In this document: positions 1 to 7,147 of the stretch, piece after piece
Numbering within the stretch: position 1 is the stretch's first letter
How the letters are laid out: each line of letters begins with the position of its first letter
NCBI GenBank assembly: GCA_027451185.1
Contig: DAIDJW010000015.1
Location: 1 to 11,901 of the forward strand
Direction of reading: 5' to 3'
DNA: 11,901 nt
DNA from: Candidatus Saccharimonadota bacterium
Lineage (GTDB): Bacteria; Patescibacteriota; Saccharimonadia; Saccharimonadales; Saccharimonadaceae
The notes under the pieces: generated by a model
The model's input: only the letters and a program-made list of their open reading frames with translations
Told to the model about the DNA's origin: nothing
Database searches by the model: none
Translations under genes and position numbers: made by a program

Positions 1-166
1 GCAAAACGCGCACCAAAATATCCCAATAAATATAGCCCGACCAGTTACCAACATGCGGGTAGTCGTAAACTGTCGGCCCGCAGGTGTACATCTTAACTAA
101 ATTCGGCGTCTGCGATACAAACTCGTCGACACGTTTGGTTAGTTGGTTACGAAATCTGAGCGCCAT
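1..166 (-). CDS. cysS: Cysteinyl-tRNA synthetase, N-terminal fragment (runs off the window)
   Basis: This gene charges tRNA-Cys with cysteine in the cytosol (class I aminoacyl-tRNA synthetase). Only the first 55 codons are in the window, starting at the ATG at 166-164 on the minus strand. The translation contains CGPTVYDYPHVGN. Its Cys is the first ligand of the family's active-site zinc, and HVGN is the HIGH-type ATP-binding signature. Before it lies the usual N-terminal strand (LRFRNQLTKRVDEF) and after it YIYWDILVRVL, as expected for CysS. The start lies inside the last codons of the upstream phosphoesterase gene (20-nt overlap), so the two are probably co-transcribed and translationally coupled. 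No separate promoter is visible. The residues after the signature (NWSGYIYW) differ from the common NLRTY type but fit CPR-like sequences. The identification is firm; the rest of the gene is not available. Confidence 0.93.
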   Translation of the reverse strand, partial: MALRFRNQLTKRVDEFVSQTPNLVKMYTCGPTVYDYPHVGNWSGYIYWDILVRVL

Positions 167-1139
167 ATTCTTTTAATGCCTTGTCGGTAGCGGTTACTAA
201 TTCTGACACTATTTTGTCATAATCTTCGTAAACTCGAAAGCCGGCCGCGTAAGTATGGCCGCCACCGCCAAAGAACCCGGCCACTTGTTCGGCGATTGGC
301 ACGTTAGAGCGCAATTTGCCGGTTAATTTACCGTCCGGGTAGGTCTTGATGGCCACGGCTAACTGCACACCTTCAACTAGGCGCATTTCGTCGAGCACCA
401 GCACACTGGGGTTGTACTGATCGCTATACTCTTGAATGTCGTCCCAAGGAATATGCACCAATGCCAAAGCGCCATCCAGCAAATACTCAATGCGCTTAAT
501 AAGATCGGCTTTATAAGCCAAGATTTCCGGCGATTTTTTCATGTATTCGCGGCGGCGCTGCTCAACCTCGGCGTTACTGGCCCCTTGTTCGGCTAACTCG
601 GCCACGACGCGGTAAGTTTCTGGCGTGACGCTCGGTGTCGTCAAGCCCAGGCTGTCGCTCATAATAGCGATCATCATTGGCTCGGCCGCTGCTTTATTGA
701 GTTGCCAACCGGCATCAGTTGCCAGCTTATAGATAACTTCACTGCTAGCGACGGCTTCGACGCTCAGCATTGTATGATCAAAACTCAAGTTGCTGTCGGT
801 GGTATGATGGTCGATCACCAGCACGGGGTGCGACTCCAAAAAGTGCCGAGCCCCTGGCGTTTCAAGCACTTTCGACAGCAAAACATCGGCGGCGGTATCG
901 ACGATAATAGCCAGGTCGGCTGACGGATCAAAGTCGCTGACGACCCTATCCCAGCCGTTAATGTAGCGCAAGTATTTCGGAATATCGACCGGACAATACA
1001 GAATCACGGTCTTGCCAAGGTTACTAAGGATTTCTTCGAGCGCCAAAGAGCTGCCCAAACTGTCGCCGTCGGGGTTCTCGGCCTGAATTACAATAATTTT
1101 ATGAGCGTCATTAATTAGATTTTTAGCTTCGTCAAACAT
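147..1139 (-). CDS. DHH/DHHA1 family phosphoesterase, NrnA-like (oligoribonuclease/pAp phosphatase type)
   Basis: Cytosolic metal-dependent phosphoesterase of the NrnA type. Family members degrade short RNA oligonucleotides and/or pAp. The protein has 330 aa, the usual length. Motif I is NPDGDSLGS with D24 and D26, motif II is IIVDTA with D81, motif III is DHH at 110-112, and motif IV is IMSDS with D162. The C-terminal DHHA1 domain has GGGGHTYAAGF at 291-301, the substrate-binding glycine loop. Odd point: the His that normally precedes motif I by four residues (HxxPDxD, a metal ligand in NrnA and GdpP) is Ala20, although all other ligands are present. The gene follows recR by 18 nt and overlaps cysS by 20 nt. 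A TGCTACAAT box ends 7 nt before the ATG, and no Shine-Dalgarno is seen, so the mRNA may be leaderless. The family is certain; the exact substrate is not. Confidence 0.9.
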   Translation of the reverse strand: MFDEAKNLINDAHKIIVIQAENPDGDSLGSSLALEEILSNLGKTVILYCPVDIPKYLRYINGWDRVVSDFDPSADLAIIVDTAADVLLSKVLETPGARHFLESHPVLVIDHHTTDSNLSFDHTMLSVEAVASSEVIYKLATDAGWQLNKAAAEPMMIAIMSDSLGLTTPSVTPETYRVVAELAEQGASNAEVEQRRREYMKKSPEILAYKADLIKRIEYLLDGALALVHIPWDDIQEYSDQYNPSVLVLDEMRLVEGVQLAVAIKTYPDGKLTGKLRSNVPIAEQVAGFFGGGGHTYAAGFRVYEDYDKIVSELVTATDKALKEYGAQIS

Positions 1140-1146
1140 TGTGTAT

Positions 1147-1155
1147 ATTGTAGCA
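1147..1155 (-). promoter_or_regulatory. Extended -10 promoter element before the NrnA-like gene
   Basis: On the minus strand the sequence reads TGC-TACAAT, an extended -10 (TGn) with a 5/6 match to TATAAT. It ends seven bases before the ATG at 1139. Transcription would start at or one base before the start codon, giving a leaderless message. No -35 is needed for this class and none is obvious. It lies just before and inside the end of recR, so it would be an internal promoter of the recR operon. Confidence 0.5.
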
Positions 1156-1157
1156 CG

Positions 1158-1772
1158 TTAGAGTAAACTGCGTCCGTCTAAGGCGTGGCTAAGGGTAATT
1201 TGGTCGGCGTATTCCAGGTCGACGCCAACTGGTATGCCGCGGGCTAAACGTGATAATTTAATGTCGATGCCAGCATCGACAATATTTTTTTGCAAAAATA
1301 AAGCTGTCGACTCACCTTCAACGCTAGCATTGGTGGCAATAATAACTTCTTGAACGTTGTCGCGCGCCAAGCGTTCGATTAACTCTGGAATATGTAGCTG
1401 CTCGGGGCCGATACCGTCAATTGGACTAATCGCTCCGCCCAGAACGTGATACGTACCTTTAAAATGTCCGGTGCGCTCAAGGGCCACGATGTCGAGCGGC
1501 TCTTCAACGACGGCGACAGTCGTTTTATCGCGGTCCGGGTCGCTATAAAGTGGCGACACTGCTTCATCGGCGTCAATTAAGGCAAAGGTTACCGGACAGG
1601 TCTTGACTTGCTGATGCAGCTGCTCAAGCGAAGTGGCTAGCGACTCGCTAACATGCTGGTCGGCGCGCAACAAAAAATAGGCGTAGCGTTCAGCGGTGCG
1701 CGCGCCAACACCCGGCAAGCGGCCGAGCTCATCAATAACTTTTTCTAGAGCAGCTGGTAACAAATGCGCCAC
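1158..1772 (-). CDS. recR: Recombination mediator protein RecR (zinc finger degraded)
   Basis: RecR works with RecO and/or RecF to load RecA on gaps and acts as a toroidal DNA clamp. The protein has 204 aa, normal length. It starts with GTG at 1772-1770, giving MAHLLPAALEKVIDELGRLPGVG, which matches the family start. The helix-hairpin-helix is at about 15-35 (LGRLPGVGARTAERYA), the Toprim domain is around 84-170 (VAVVEEPLDI, ATNASVEGESTA), and the C-terminal RLARGIPVGVDLEYADQITL is highly typical. Odd point: the Cys4 zinc finger between HhH and Toprim is nearly gone. Only C59 is left, and the second pair is replaced by ALYSDPDRD. ybaB lies 4 nt upstream, the classic ybaB-recR pair, and probably drives its expression. 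Identification is very secure. Confidence 0.96.
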   Translation of the reverse strand: MAHLLPAALEKVIDELGRLPGVGARTAERYAYFLLRADQHVSESLATSLEQLHQQVKTCPVTFALIDADEAVSPLYSDPDRDKTTVAVVEEPLDIVALERTGHFKGTYHVLGGAISPIDGIGPEQLHIPELIERLARDNVQEVIIATNASVEGESTALFLQKNIVDAGIDIKLSRLARGIPVGVDLEYADQITLSHALDGRSLL

Positions 1773-1776
1773 AGTT

Positions 1777-2070
1777 TTATAAACCTAAGTTGCCAAGACC
1801 ACCCATTAGAGGCTTCATTTTTTCGGCGGCAATTTCCTGAGCTTTAGCCAGGCCGTCGCGCACGGCGATTTCCAGCCAGTGTTCAAGCTCTGAAATATCC
1901 TCTAAATCAACCGACTCGGGGTTGATGGTAATTTTCTTGACTTTCAACTCGCCAGTAATTTGGACGACAACAGCGCCGTCGCCAGATTCAACTTCAACAA
2001 TTTCTTTTTTCAATTCATTTTGCGCTTTACGCAATTGGTTAAGCATCTTAACCTGATCAAATGCTGCCAT
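1777..2070 (-). CDS. ybaB: YbaB/EbfC family nucleoid-associated protein
   Basis: Small dimeric DNA-binding protein of the YbaB/EbfC family, 97 aa, acting at the nucleoid. Features seen are an N-terminal helix (FDQVKMLNQLRKAQNELKKEI), a central beta sheet (GAVVVQITGELKVKKITINPESV), a C-terminal helix (ELEHWLEIAVRDGLAKAQEIAAEKM) and a Gly-rich tail (MGGLGNLGL). It directly precedes recR (4-nt gap), the arrangement found widely in bacteria and linked to recombination and repair. The ATG is preceded by GGGAG at 7-8 nt, a usable Shine-Dalgarno. A TATAGT box lies about 29 nt upstream in the gap after the glycosyltransferase gene. Confidence 0.95.
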   Translation of the reverse strand: MAAFDQVKMLNQLRKAQNELKKEIVEVESGDGAVVVQITGELKVKKITINPESVDLEDISELEHWLEIAVRDGLAKAQEIAAEKMKPLMGGLGNLGL

Positions 2071-2098
2071 AATAGTCTCCCTCTTAATCCTTGATACT

Positions 2099-2104
2099 AC
2101 TATA
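2099..2104 (-). promoter_or_regulatory. Possible -10 box for ybaB-recR
   Basis: TATAGT on the minus strand (5/6 match to TATAAT) sits in the short gap between the glycosyltransferase stop and ybaB. It would start RNA near 2092, about 22 nt before the ATG, leaving room for the GGGAG ribosome site. No good -35 is visible, so this is tentative. Confidence 0.35.
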
Positions 2105-2106
2105 CC

Positions 2107-3540
2107 TTAATGCGCTATCGTTTTGTAGATGTAAAAACGATCGGCGTCGGCCGAAAACGAGTTCGTCACGATTCGTTGGATAACATAGGGTCCGTTGAGC
2201 GGTACGGTGTAGCGTGCGGCGCGGGTCATGGTGAAATCACTGGCCGACGGCAGACCGACGATACTTAACCCTGGGCGGTATTTAGCAACGACCTGCCAAA
2301 ACGGCTGTTCGTCGCTGGCGACAACTAATTGTTTGGTACTTTTGGGTAATAGCAATAGATCTTTTGAAAAGTTACGGCTAGTTTCGGGGTTATAGTGATA
2401 GCCGTCGACATAGCGTACTAACCCAGAACTAATCAAGGCTATGACTAACACGGTTAGGGGTATTAATCCGGCAATTCGGGCATAAGGATTACGCGGAAAT
2501 AGACGGTACCAGTAACTAATTAGTTCGTCGATACCAAGTGCCATTAGCAAAACGGCTGGCACGAAAGTAACGGTTGTAAAACCGGGATTCAAAAGCTGTA
2601 CTGGAATCAAACAGACCACCCAGATGATAATCAGGTAGCTTTGAGTGCTGCTGCGGGTGCGCACTAACAGATATAGTCCAGCTAAGATTAACAATGTCGA
2701 ACCAAGCCCAAATACCGGTGTCATTAGAACGGTACTGCTGGAGTGCCAGAAGTCCAGATATAGACGGTAGAGCATGTGCAGATTTTGGCCAAAATCGGGC
2801 ATAACGGTTGGTATGCCCAGTAGACTTAGCCCAAAACCTGGGTGGAGTATGACTGTCAAAACAAGCGGCGCCATAATAATCAACGAAAGAACACCTGCCG
2901 ATATCAACCAGACCTTTGGCAGGTGGCGAATGACGTTACGTAAATGCGGATGCAGGATTACAGCTAAAATCATGGCCAAAAAAGGATAAAAACTAAGCGG
3001 CGTATACAGGCTGAGGGCACTGGCAACAAAAAACAAAACCGTCCACAGTGTACGATGCTTGGTGGCACGGGTCACCAGCGTCCCCAGGAGCAACAAAGCG
3101 ATTGGCCAAAAGACGTACATAATACTCGGTGTGCCGCTTTGGGCGATAAACAAAAATTGGCCGGTTGTAATGGCTAGTAGCGACGTTAAAACAGCAATGT
3201 TGCGCGCAAACCAGCGCCGTAGCAAAAAGACCAAACCCACCGCAGAAACTAGGGCTAGGAATAAGGACGGTAATTTAATGCTAAAATCGTGAGCTCCAAA
3301 TAACTTCAGACTAAGTTTCTGCAAGGCATGGTATGGCATATCGGCAATCGCCAGACTGCTTGGTGAATGGAGCGACAAATTGTTGCTAGTAACAACTGAT
3401 TGCATTTCGTCGTGCGACAAACCGCCAGGCAAATATAAACCAGCGAACACCAGCAAACCGATCAATAATACACCGATTAAACTGTAACCGAGTAAATAAC
3501 GCCAACGATATAAAAACGTATTATTAAAATTAACCGCCAT
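2107..3540 (-). CDS. Polytopic GT-C / PMT-type glycosyltransferase-like membrane protein
   Basis: Multi-spanning inner membrane protein of 477 aa. It resembles the dolichyl-phosphate-mannose/ArnT-like (GT39/GT83, PMT_2) group, which transfers a sugar from a polyprenyl-phosphate donor on the outer face of the membrane. The first hydrophobic segment (about 14-37) is followed by a loop with SHDEM (D44, E45), the position of the family's catalytic acidic motif. Then comes MPYHALQKLSLKLFGAHDFSI (68-88), the typical 'P-xY-H...LFG...E/D' stretch. About ten more membrane segments follow between 92 and 375, and a soluble C-terminal domain of about 100 aa (380-477). The acceptor and sugar cannot be deduced. 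dnaB lies 24 nt upstream. TGATACAAT 13 nt before the ATG suggests its own promoter, and no clear Shine-Dalgarno is present. The superfamily is likely; the exact function is unknown. Confidence 0.75.
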   Translation of the reverse strand: MAVNFNNTFLYRWRYLLGYSLIGVLLIGLLVFAGLYLPGGLSHDEMQSVVTSNNLSLHSPSSLAIADMPYHALQKLSLKLFGAHDFSIKLPSLFLALVSAVGLVFLLRRWFARNIAVLTSLLAITTGQFLFIAQSGTPSIMYVFWPIALLLLGTLVTRATKHRTLWTVLFFVASALSLYTPLSFYPFLAMILAVILHPHLRNVIRHLPKVWLISAGVLSLIIMAPLVLTVILHPGFGLSLLGIPTVMPDFGQNLHMLYRLYLDFWHSSSTVLMTPVFGLGSTLLILAGLYLLVRTRSSTQSYLIIIWVVCLIPVQLLNPGFTTVTFVPAVLLMALGIDELISYWYRLFPRNPYARIAGLIPLTVLVIALISSGLVRYVDGYHYNPETSRNFSKDLLLLPKSTKQLVVASDEQPFWQVVAKYRPGLSIVGLPSASDFTMTRAARYTVPLNGPYVIQRIVTNSFSADADRFYIYKTIAH

Positions 3541-3553
3541 GACTACTCTTAAA

Positions 3554-3562
3554 ATTGTATCA
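3554..3562 (-). promoter_or_regulatory. Extended -10 element before the glycosyltransferase gene
   Basis: The minus strand reads TGA-TACAAT, an extended -10 of the same form as the one before the NrnA-like gene. It lies in the dnaB-glycosyltransferase gap, 13 nt before the ATG. The predicted start near 3547 gives a leader of about 6 nt without a real ribosome binding site. No -35 was found. Confidence 0.4.
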
Positions 3563-3564
3563 CA

Positions 3565-4914
3565 TTACTCATCGTGCTTACGGTCGAGCGACATAAAACG
3601 CAGTCGTTCTGGGTGGAAGTAAAGCTCAACTTTACCGGTCGGGCCGTTACGGTGCTTGGCGATAATAAGATCGGTAATGTTTTCGCGCTCGGTTTCCGGA
3701 TTATAGTAGGCCTCGCGGTAAATAAACATCACGATGTCGGCGTCTTGCTCGATCGACCCTGATTCGCGCAAGTCGGCCAGTTGCGGCACCTGCGGGCTAC
3801 GTGATTCAACCGAACGCGATAGCTGACTTAGGGCGATAACCGGTACGTTTAGTTCGCGGGCAATTAGCTTTAAACCTCGTGAAATCTCACTTACCTCTTG
3901 AACACGATTACCGTCACTGCGGCCACTACCCTGCATTAGCTGCAGGTAGTCGACGATAATCAAGCCCAGGGGCTGCTCATGGGCGGCGCGGCGGGCTTTG
4001 GTGCGCATCTCTAAAACACTTAAGCCTGGTGTATCGTCAATAAAGATTGGGGCTTCGGCCATCTCGCCCATGGCTTCAGATAGCTTCGAGAAGTCGTCGT
4101 CAGATAAGTTACCGGTGCGAATATTCCAGGCGTCAACACCCGAAGCATCGGCTAACATACGGTCGACCAGCTGCTCCTTGCTCATCTCAAGGCTAAAGAA
4201 CAACACTGGCTGTTTGGCGATAGTTGCCACGTTATAGGCCAGGTTAGTCACCAGGGTTGTTTTACCCATAGCCGGGCGGGCAGCTAAAATGATCAGGTCC
4301 GATCGCTGCAGGCCAGCGGTCATATTGTCTAGGTCGCGGTAGCCGGTTCGAATACCACGCAAACTGCCTTTGTTACGATGCAGCTCCTCCAGGCGGTCAA
4401 AGCTATCAGTCAAAATACTTTCTAAGCTGACTAAGTCTTGTTTTAAAGATTGGTCGCTGACGCTAAATAATTCCGACTCGGCTTTTTCGAGTAATTCCTG
4501 GGTGCTAGTATCTTCATTAAAACCTAGTTCCGAAATTTCGGCGCTAGCTTTAATCAGCCGCCGGCGAACAGCTTTTTGGGCGACAATTTCAGCATAAGCC
4601 TCAGCGTGAGCCGATGTCGGCACATAGTTAGTCAGTTCGGTTAAATACGATGAACCGCCAATACCGTCAAGCTCATCTTTGCGCTTCAATTCATCGGTCA
4701 AGGTCAGCAGGTCGACCGGTTTGTGTTTTTCATAAAGCCGCATCATACCGTCAAAAATCGTGGCGTGACGTTTGTCGTAAAAGTCTTTGATGGTGACGTG
4801 CTCAGAAATGTCGGCTAAGGTTTCTTCGTCAATTAATACCGCGCCGAGTAAACTCATCTCAGCGTCGATGTTTTGTGGTGGAATTTTGCCTGCCGTAACT
4901 TCCCGATTTGCCAT
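3565..4914 (-). CDS. dnaB: Replicative DNA helicase DnaB
   Basis: Hexameric 5'-3' helicase that unwinds DNA at the replication fork. It has 449 aa, full length, with no intein. The N-terminal helical domain begins with PPQNIDAEMSLLGAVLID (12-29), the usual DnaB opening. The linker helix is around 160-185. The RecA-like ATPase has Walker A ARPAMGKT (212-219, the common GRPSMGKT with two changes), FFSLEMS (239-245), Walker B LIIVDYLQLM (318-327), ALSQLSRSVE (361-370) and DLRESGSIEQDAD (381-393). The start ATG is 3 nt after the dnaX stop (TAG-AGG-ATG), so the two are translated from one message and probably coupled. The product works with the dnaX-encoded clamp loader, so this is a replisome operon. 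Secure. Confidence 0.97.
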   Translation of the reverse strand: MANREVTAGKIPPQNIDAEMSLLGAVLIDEETLADISEHVTIKDFYDKRHATIFDGMMRLYEKHKPVDLLTLTDELKRKDELDGIGGSSYLTELTNYVPTSAHAEAYAEIVAQKAVRRRLIKASAEISELGFNEDTSTQELLEKAESELFSVSDQSLKQDLVSLESILTDSFDRLEELHRNKGSLRGIRTGYRDLDNMTAGLQRSDLIILAARPAMGKTTLVTNLAYNVATIAKQPVLFFSLEMSKEQLVDRMLADASGVDAWNIRTGNLSDDDFSKLSEAMGEMAEAPIFIDDTPGLSVLEMRTKARRAAHEQPLGLIIVDYLQLMQGSGRSDGNRVQEVSEISRGLKLIARELNVPVIALSQLSRSVESRSPQVPQLADLRESGSIEQDADIVMFIYREAYYNPETERENITDLIIAKHRNGPTGKVELYFHPERLRFMSLDRKHDE

Positions 4915-4917
4915 CCT

Positions 4918-6360
4918 CTAATTCAAAGTTTCGATGGAAACTTCTTCTCCGCCTCCCATAATAGCAGCTACGGCCGCAGCTTGGCTATCTTTTGGTGCCG
5001 GGGTTGTGGGAATCGTGTGGATAGTTAGTTCATAACTGCCAATCGCTTCCAGAGAAGCATACAGCATGGTGCTATATTTTGGATCGTCTAATTTTTTCTT
5101 ATAAAAAGCATTGCCGGTGTATAGTTTAAAAGATTTACCGTCGATTTCGTATTTGCATTTCACTAAAACGCTGTATATGGGTACGTACTCTTTGCGGGTA
5201 TAGTCGATCAAAGCTCGCCAGTCAAACGGCTTAGCCTCACCAGCCGCTTTCTTAATCGCCGGTTTCTCCAGCGGCTGTTCGGCGGGTTGGCTAGTTTTTT
5301 CGGTGCGTTCGACCGGGTGTTCGCGGGTAGCCTGGCGGGCTAGCTCTTCGACTGAGGCCGATACTTCTAGAACTGGTGTGGCTAGTGCGGCGGTTTTCGG
5401 CGCGGTTTTCGGCGCTGCTGCCATGCCTAAAACGCTTAACAACTTTAGTTCTGGTCGATTACTTTTCGAAACATCAAGCAGGCGGTCTAACAAATCCAGC
5501 AGCTGTGGCCGCTCGGCCACGATTTGTTCTAGGTAGTTTGTTAACTGATTGGCAATTGTTGTACTGCTAATGCCATCATCGCCAGCCTGTCGTAGTAGCT
5601 TCGCGATCATCGCGATGTCGTGCGACTCAACCGCCGCCACCAATTCTTCGACTAGTTTTTGAGGTGCCAGTCCTAGTGTTGTTTCAATCAACTCGGCCGT
5701 AATGCCTGCTTTACTAGTATCGGCTAGACTTGATAGCTGGTCGAGCAAGCTAATGCTATCGCGAAAACTGCCATCGCCGCGTTCGGCAATTAAAGCTAAA
5801 GCCGGGTCGTCAATTTTAATCTTTTCGTCGTCGGCGATTTTACGTAGGTGTTTAATAGCGTCCTCGCGGCCGATGGCCCGAAAACTAAAGCGCTGCGTAC
5901 GGCTAATAATCGTAGCTGGTAGTTTTTCAACATCGGTAGTTGCTAAGATAAAAACAATGTGTTCGGGCGGCTCTTCGAGCGTTTTGAGTAAGGCATTAAA
6001 GGCCGGCTTACTTAACATATGGACTTCGTCGATGATATAGACTTTTTTGGCGGCCGAAACTGGCGCAATGCGCGCTTTTTCGCGTAGGTCGCGCACGTCT
6101 TCGACGCCATTATTACTGGCGGCATCAATTTCAATAATATCTAAATGTTCGCCGTCGCCGGTATACGGTAGGCCATTAATAGCATGCGCTAGAATACGCG
6201 CCACCGACGTTTTGCCGACCCCGCGCGGGCCGGTTAGTAAGTAGGCGTGGGCAATACGGCCCTGTTCGAGCGACTTCTTGAGTAGCGACGTGATGTGCTT
6301 CTGCCCGACAATCTCATCCAGACTCTTACTGCGATACTTACGATATAGCGCCTGAGTCAT
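4918..6360 (-). CDS. dnaX: DNA polymerase III clamp-loader subunit gamma/tau (no zinc module)
   Basis: AAA+ ATPase of the clamp loader that places the beta clamp on DNA and ties the polymerase to DnaB. It has 480 aa. Seen are MTQALYRKYRSKSLDEIVGQ at the start, Walker A GPRGVGKT (44-51), Walker B IIDEVHML (109-116), sensor 1 LATTD (139-143), the arginine-finger motif SRTQRF (153-158, usual Cys replaced by Thr) and the sensor 2 region GDGSFRDSISLLDQL (195-209). Domain III and a tau-like C-terminal part follow after an Ala/Pro/Lys linker (315-380). Odd point: the four-Cys zinc module normally inserted after Walker A is absent. The chain runs directly from INGLPYTGDGEHLDII into EIDAASNNGV. No dnaX-style A-AAA-AAG frameshift site is placed in the right frame. 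The SD is AGGGGAG. Confidence 0.96.
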   Translation of the reverse strand: MTQALYRKYRSKSLDEIVGQKHITSLLKKSLEQGRIAHAYLLTGPRGVGKTSVARILAHAINGLPYTGDGEHLDIIEIDAASNNGVEDVRDLREKARIAPVSAAKKVYIIDEVHMLSKPAFNALLKTLEEPPEHIVFILATTDVEKLPATIISRTQRFSFRAIGREDAIKHLRKIADDEKIKIDDPALALIAERGDGSFRDSISLLDQLSSLADTSKAGITAELIETTLGLAPQKLVEELVAAVESHDIAMIAKLLRQAGDDGISSTTIANQLTNYLEQIVAERPQLLDLLDRLLDVSKSNRPELKLLSVLGMAAAPKTAPKTAALATPVLEVSASVEELARQATREHPVERTEKTSQPAEQPLEKPAIKKAAGEAKPFDWRALIDYTRKEYVPIYSVLVKCKYEIDGKSFKLYTGNAFYKKKLDDPKYSTMLYASLEAIGSYELTIHTIPTTPAPKDSQAAAVAAIMGGGEEVSIETLN

Positions 6361-6386
6361 ATTACTCCCCTAATCCCATGTACCAG

Positions 6387-6392
6387 ATTATA
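6387..6392 (-). promoter_or_regulatory. Proximal -10 box of dnaX-dnaB
   Basis: A perfect TATAAT on the minus strand lies 26 nt before the dnaX ATG. RNA would start near 6380, with a leader of about 20 nt containing the AGGGGAG ribosome site. No matching -35 at the normal distance was found, so this may be a weaker second promoter next to the one at 6458-6486. Confidence 0.42.
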
Positions 6393-6449
6393 CCCGCTTA
6401 CGCTCGGCAAATCTGCCGTGTTTTTTACATTTTTATTTTCACCTCAGTG

Positions 6450-6462
6450 ATGATGACATCAT
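6450..6462. promoter_or_regulatory. 13-bp perfect palindrome, candidate operator of dnaX-dnaB
   Basis: ATGATG-A-CATCAT is a perfect inverted repeat with a one-base centre. It overlaps the -10 box and the predicted start point of the distal dnaX promoter. A dimeric repressor bound here would block that promoter. No regulator gene is visible in the window. It could also be a short RNA hairpin, but it is not followed by a T run. Confidence 0.4.
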
Positions 6463-6486
6463 AACGCTAATGATTTATTTTTGCAA
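6458..6486 (-). promoter_or_regulatory. Distal sigma-70-like promoter of dnaX-dnaB
   Basis: On the minus strand TTGCAA (-35, 4/6), a 17-nt spacer and TATGAT (-10, 5/6) lie in the gap between the 173-aa gene and dnaX. The predicted start near 6451 gives a leader of about 90 nt. That leader includes a small CGGCA/TGCCG hairpin at 6405-6418 and the proximal TATAAT. Confidence 0.45.
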
Positions 6487-6535
6487 GCAAATAGCCACCC
6501 CCAAGATCATAAAGGTTGTGAATTAAAGACTATTG

Positions 6536-7057
6536 TTACAGCGCAGCTTCAACAGCCGCCCAGACAGCGTCTGGGTTATCGACTGGCACGATGATAGTGA
6601 CTTGGTCGCCGACGTTAATGCGGAAGTAAGTCACACTAGCCAGTAAAATTCGGTATTCGCGGCCGTTGGCCTCAACGTAATAAGCGCCATCGTGCTGGAC
6701 TAAAGTACCGATGATTTGGCGGCGCTCAACTGGGCCAATTTGTTTATAGATAAAGGTGCCATCTTCGCCGATGGTCAATTTTAAAATATCGCCTTCAACT
6801 AATTTAGATTTACTGGCATAGTTAGCTGGCACGGGATATTCCTTGCCGTCTGGTCCGGCCATCTTTTGGCCGTCAAAAACACCTTCGACGACTTTACCGC
6901 CGACGTCTTCGGTGTGACTACCCGATTTTGGGGTAATCACGGTGCCATCATCACCGATGATGCTAATTAAGAGTTCTTTAGCTGCCGCTAAATTCGTCTC
7001 CGCTTCCTGAATGAGCGCGTGGAGACGCTTCACTTGTTTTTCTGGTAGCTCAGACAT
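6536..7057 (-). CDS. Conserved hypothetical protein of CPR type, coiled-coil plus beta-rich domains
   Basis: Protein of 173 aa with no function I can name. It resembles hypothetical proteins I associate with Saccharibacteria and other CPR genomes, but this is from memory and unsearched. Residues 1-35 form a charged amphipathic helix that could be a coiled coil (LPEKQVKRLHALIQEAETNL). Residues 55-108 carry a distinctive segment, VVEGVFDGQKMAGPDG then PVPANYASKSKLVEGD, and look like a small beta barrel. Residues 110-160 form a second beta-rich unit (GTLVQHDGAYYVEANG). There is no signal peptide or membrane segment, so it is probably cytosolic. The helix-plus-beta-barrel plan loosely recalls nucleic-acid or RNA-polymerase-binding factors, but no diagnostic motif supports that. 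It stands alone with a strong promoter (TTGACA, 17 nt, TGATATATA) between rplL and dnaX, which suggests abundant expression. Confidence 0.8.
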   Translation of the reverse strand: MSELPEKQVKRLHALIQEAETNLAAAKELLISIIGDDGTVITPKSGSHTEDVGGKVVEGVFDGQKMAGPDGKEYPVPANYASKSKLVEGDILKLTIGEDGTFIYKQIGPVERRQIIGTLVQHDGAYYVEANGREYRILLASVTYFRINVGDQVTIIVPVDNPDAVWAAVEAAL

Positions 7058-7106
7058 GGTTTCTCGCAGTTCCTTTGCTGTCTATTTTGGGCTAGTATCA
7101 CTCTTA

Positions 7107-7135
7107 TATATATCAGGCAAGTATTTTTATGTCAA
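7107..7135 (-). promoter_or_regulatory. Strong promoter of the 173-aa hypothetical gene
   Basis: The minus strand has a perfect -35 TTGACA (7130-7135), a 17-nt spacer and an extended -10 TGA-TATATA (7107-7112 with TG upstream). The start would be near 7100, leaving a leader of about 43 nt that carries AAAGGAA as a somewhat distant ribosome site. This is one of the best promoter matches in the window. Confidence 0.7.
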
Positions 7136-7147
7136 CTTCTAAGGTTG

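Noticed and set aside
6041..6051. AAAAAAG run in dnaX as a programmed frameshift site
   Set aside because: It is in the wrong codon phase (AAA-AAA-G rather than A-AAA-AAG) and lies near residue 105 inside the ATPase domain, not at a gamma/tau boundary.
6405..6426. Terminator-like hairpin CGGCA-AATC-TGCCG followed by T6 on the plus strand
   Set aside because: No plus-strand gene lies upstream, and the stem has only five pairs. On the minus strand the T run is on the wrong side. More likely part of the dnaX leader.
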